In this document: positions 61,229 through 64,000 of the stretch, piece after piece
How positions within the stretch are numbered: the stretch's first letter is position 1
Layout: every line of letters starts with the position of its first letter
NCBI GenBank assembly: GCA_029204225.1
Contig: CM055095.1
Location: 27,210,769-27,274,768, forward strand
Length of the DNA: 64,000 nucleotides
Direction of reading: 5' to 3'
Source of the DNA: Diphasiastrum complanatum
Taxonomy: Eukaryota > Streptophyta > Lycopodiopsida > Lycopodiales > Lycopodiaceae
Notes under the pieces: generated by a model
What the model was told of the DNA's origin: nothing
Databases searched by the model: none
The model's input: only the letters and a program-made list of their open reading frames with translations
Translations under genes and position numbers: made by a program

Positions 61229-61399
61229 AGGAGAATCAAGCAGCGACCAGGAGAAGGCCCTTTATATAAGGGGAAAGAAAAAAAACAAAAACATGCCCAA
61301 GATCGACAAGACTCAAATGAGGTCTTCCACGAAGGGCAACTACAACAAAGAGCATACATGATGTCGAAGACATTGAAACTCTACAGTTCCGTACCTTGT

Positions 61400-62590
61400 C
61401 GGAACATTCAGAGCTTCAAGGAGCACTCTATGTATCTATGTTGAGAAGAGATCTACTCTTTGTGTCGAGGATAACAGATCTTGGAATACATACGAGTCCT
61501 CGACGGAAATGCATGCTAAATGGTCGAGCACAGATCGAATAAGTTGTTGACTATCGGATCAAGACAAGGTAATCTATACCAATCCAAGATCATCATCAAC
61601 TATGATAGAATATTGATTGCATCTGATAATGAAAATCATCTCTGGCATAGACAAATGTATCATCTAAACATGAGGATTCTGTACAAAATGGACAAAAAGG
61701 AAGTTGTGAGTGGTCTGAAGATTATAAGTCTAGACTCCGACTTCTACGAAGCCTGTCAGAAGGGCAAGCAACATCGAAGTCCATTTGTGCATGAAGGAAA
61801 GAGAGCCAAGGGCATCCTTGAGCTAGTTCACTTAGATGTCTACGGACCGATGAAAGTCGACTCCCTCTCTGGATCAAGATACTTCTTGACGTTCATAGAT
61901 GATTACAACAGGATGACAACAATATACTAATTGAAGAAGAAGTCCAAACTGTTTAATGGATTCAAGAAGTTTGTGGCATTTGCAGAGTGTCATACCTCCA
62001 AGAAATTTCAGACTCTCAGGTCCGACAATGGAGGCAAGTATTCGAGCAAGGAGTTTTCAAGCTTCTGCTAAGACAAAGGAATCGAACATCAGTTCACACC
62101 TGCCTATATACCACAATATAATGGTGTAGCAGAAAGATGAAATAGAACTCTAATTGAAGGAGCCAAATGCATGATGGCTCAAGCACAATTGCCAAGTCAA
62201 TTTTGGGTTGAAGCAATTGCAGCTGCTATACACCTGCAGGTACACCTACAAAATAAATAGATAACGACGACGCTGGAGAACAAGACGTGGTACCAAATGG
62301 GGACGGGTGAGAAGCACGATCCATCGTATGTATGAGTATTTGGATGTGCAGCATACATGCACATACCAAAAGAGAAGAGAAGAAAATTGGATGAAAAGTC
62401 AGTGCAAACTATGATGGTCAAATATTTGAACGGCTCGCAGATCTACCGACTCTACAGTCCAACCTCAAAGAAGGTGGTAATGAGCAGAGATGTGAAGTTC
62501 GATGAATCGACGTTTTTAGGAGTCAAAGAATCAAGAGGCCATGAAATCTTCTCAATACTTCCGATTGAAGATGGAGTTTCGGGCTAGACA
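61400..62590 (+). pseudogene. Copia-D integrase region
   Basis: Starts with ALYVSMLRRDLLFVSRITDL (protease C-terminal zone), then HLWHRQMYHLNMRIL, CQKGKQHRSPF, VHLDVYGPM (first Asp), YFLTFIDDYNRM, RSDNGGKYSS (second Asp) and GVAER followed by a stop and NRTL (third position Glu kept). VFGCAAYMHIPKEKRRKLDE and SRDVKFDESTFLGVKE follow. Stops at ~61928, 62070, 62139, 62258 and 62584. Confidence 0.82.
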
Positions 62591-62829
62591 TCGAACCAAA
62601 ATGTCGAACCACGGACTCTAGAACAAGAAAATGAAGACCAGACTGTTGAAGAAATCGAACAACAAATACACCAGCAACAACAAACCCAACCAAGAAGGTC
62701 GATGAGAATCAGAAGACCCCATGATAGGTTCATCGACAACCTTCAATGGAGATAGGACACAGACGTCGAACTCTGTAGCTACACTAAAGGACCAACGACT
62801 TAGAATTTGCTTTGCACAAGAACACAAAT

Positions 62830-63075
62830 CATGCTACACAGTAACTTAGACAGAAAATCACTCTCCTCAGCAAGCTCACATAGCAACTGTATTTCTCAAA
62901 ATGAAATTACACTGTACATATAGTTGTTCACTCAGACAACCCATGCATGACCCAGATTGCCGTTGGCGGGACACGTGTCCCGTCGACTTGCCTCGTGCCA
63001 ACTGATCCTTATCCACTGATAGGACCCACAGTACAGTAACACAATGATTCTAACTTTAATTCTAACTCTCTCCCT
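62830..63075 (-). repeat. Probable 3' LTR of Copia-F (minus)
   Basis: The minus strand shows a polypurine tract AAGGGAGAGAG (~63072-63082) after the end of RNase H, so the LTR should run left from ~63071. The limits are uncertain; a CTGTAC/CAGTAC and a GGGACACGTGTCCC palindrome (62970-62983) lie inside. Confidence 0.4.
62970..62983. promoter_or_regulatory. GGGACACGTGTCCC palindrome with G-box core
   Basis: A perfect 14-bp palindrome centred on CACGTG, within the presumed Copia-F LTR. It may serve as a promoter element of the LTR; inference only. Confidence 0.35.
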
Positions 63076-63120
63076 TAAAGTAGAGTCACTTTTTATGCAG
63101 TCATATACATAGCTTTAAAG

Positions 63121-64000
63121 TCAACAAACTTTAAATATAGAAAGTTTTGATCTAAACATATCAAACTTTTCTCCAGTAAGTGGCTTAGTGAAAATATCAG
63201 CTAGTTGTTCTTCTGTGCTACAATGAACAACATGAATTTCACGACTCAGCAGCCTCTCACGTATGAAGTGATATTGAATCTCAATGTGTTTAGTTCTCGC
63301 ATGGAACATTGGATTCCGTGTAGCTGAATGCCACTCTGACTGTCGCTATGTAAAGTCGTGGGATTTTTCTGCTTCATGCCAATTTCTTCCAAGATTTGTC
63401 TCAACCATATAGCTTCTTGTGCAGCACTACACATTGCCTTATACTCTGCTTCTGTGGTGGAAAGAGCAATTGTACTTTGCTTCTTACTAGACCAGAAAAA
63501 GCAATTACCACAAAACTGGAATATATATCTTGTGGTGGATCTACGATCATCAAAATCACCTCCCCAGTCTGCATCCACATAGCCACACAACTCAGGTAAA
63601 CCATCATGCTTCCTGTAAATCAAGCCATACTTTGAAGTACCTTTCACATAACGCAAAATTCGTTTAGCTGCTTTCCAATGTGTTTCCGTAGATGCTACCA
63701 TAAACTGACTTACAATGCCAACAACATAGCATATATCTGGTCTAGTTGTGGTAAGGTAAATCAACCTCCTTACTAACTGTCTATATAGCGTAGCATCAAA
63801 TGACTGTGATTCATCAAGCTTAGAAAGCTTTTTACCTGGTTCAATAGGAGTGTTTACTGGTTTGCAATCCTGCAACCTAAACCTGTGTAGTAACTCTTTG
63901 ACATACTTCACCTGTGTTAAACCCACTTCATATCCTTTTTGCCACACTTCTACTCCAAGGCAGTAATGCATCAGGCTGAGATCCGTCATCTCAAATTTTT
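63121..64000 (-). pseudogene. Copia-F RT C-terminus and RNase H, runs off the window
   Basis: From the right edge, minus strand: MTDLSLMHYCLGVEVWQKGY, LYRQLVRRLIYLTTTRPDIC, then RNase H with DADWGGDFDDRRS, STTEAEYKAM and SDSQSGIQL. A one-base shift near 63308 separates this from the last part (FHARTKHIEIQYHFIRERLL, EEQLADIFTKPL), which ends with TAG/TGA-type stop at ~63121. The RNase H acidic residues are kept. Only one frameshift is seen, making this one of the better preserved pol fragments here. It belongs to an element extending beyond 64000. Confidence 0.87.

Larger units (their letters stand above)
60128..62800 (+). mobile_element. Copia-D: LTR, gag, part protease, integrase; RT missing
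   Basis: LTR, primer site, gag from ATG 60779, a gap with lost protease active site, pre-integrase and integrase, then a linker up to ~62800. Reverse transcriptase and RNase H do not follow; minus-strand Copia-F starts instead. Confidence 0.85.

Overview
The window looks like nuclear DNA from a land plant with a large, retrotransposon-rich genome. It has AT-rich intergenic DNA, many decayed Ty1/Copia and Ty3/Gypsy elements with plant-type primer-binding sites, and one plant mitochondrial-carrier gene interrupted by long introns. Sequence alone does not identify the species. The multi-kilobase introns and the RTE-type LINE relic would fit a lineage such as a lycophyte, fern, bryophyte or gymnosperm, but this is only an inference.

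The one convincing intact host gene is on the minus strand. Six exons between 25545 and 11493 join in frame into a 300-residue mitochondrial dicarboxylate/tricarboxylate (2-oxoglutarate/malate-type) carrier. All introns end in AG. Four clearly begin GT-A, one begins GTCAAC, and intron 1 begins GCAAGT. The upstream side has two CACGTG G-boxes and then a ~114-bp tandem-repeat block. Introns 3 and 4 carry TE debris: an internally deleted Copia element with LTRs (plus strand) and an RTE-like LINE fragment (minus strand).

Layout. 0.3-1.5 kb: relic of a SWIM-zinc-finger protein. 2.0-3.1 kb: isolated LTR. 3.5-7.84 kb: degenerate Copia-1. 8.0-9.0 kb: Gypsy primer site, LTR-like DNA and a microsatellite. 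9.0-27 kb: carrier gene and flanks. 27-35 kb: mostly non-coding AT-rich DNA with long CT, GT and GA microsatellites. 35.3-36.6 kb: remnant of a Gypsy element with tRNA-Met primer site. 37.9-38.7 kb: inverted Copia-A leader. 38.9-47.6 kb: large degenerate Gypsy with an extra coiled-coil ORF after pol and a second LTR plus leader in tandem. 47.6-49.0 kb: inverted element-B fragment. 49.0-53.5 kb: Copia-C, split by a 1.5-kb insert. 53.5-58.0 kb: fragments of Gypsy, Copia-A and element B. 58.0-59.9 kb: minus-strand Copia-E. 60.1-62.8 kb: Copia-D. 62.8-64.0 kb: minus-strand Copia-F running off the edge.

The retroelement genes do not work together as a system. They are nested, truncated copies, nearly all broken by stops, frameshifts or deletions. 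I see no operon, CRISPR array, defence locus or confident RNA gene. The least ordinary signals are the carrier gene's GC-AG intron and flanking repeats, the Gypsy accessory coiled-coil ORF and its relative nested in Copia-C, and the inverted and tandem duplications of retroelement ends.
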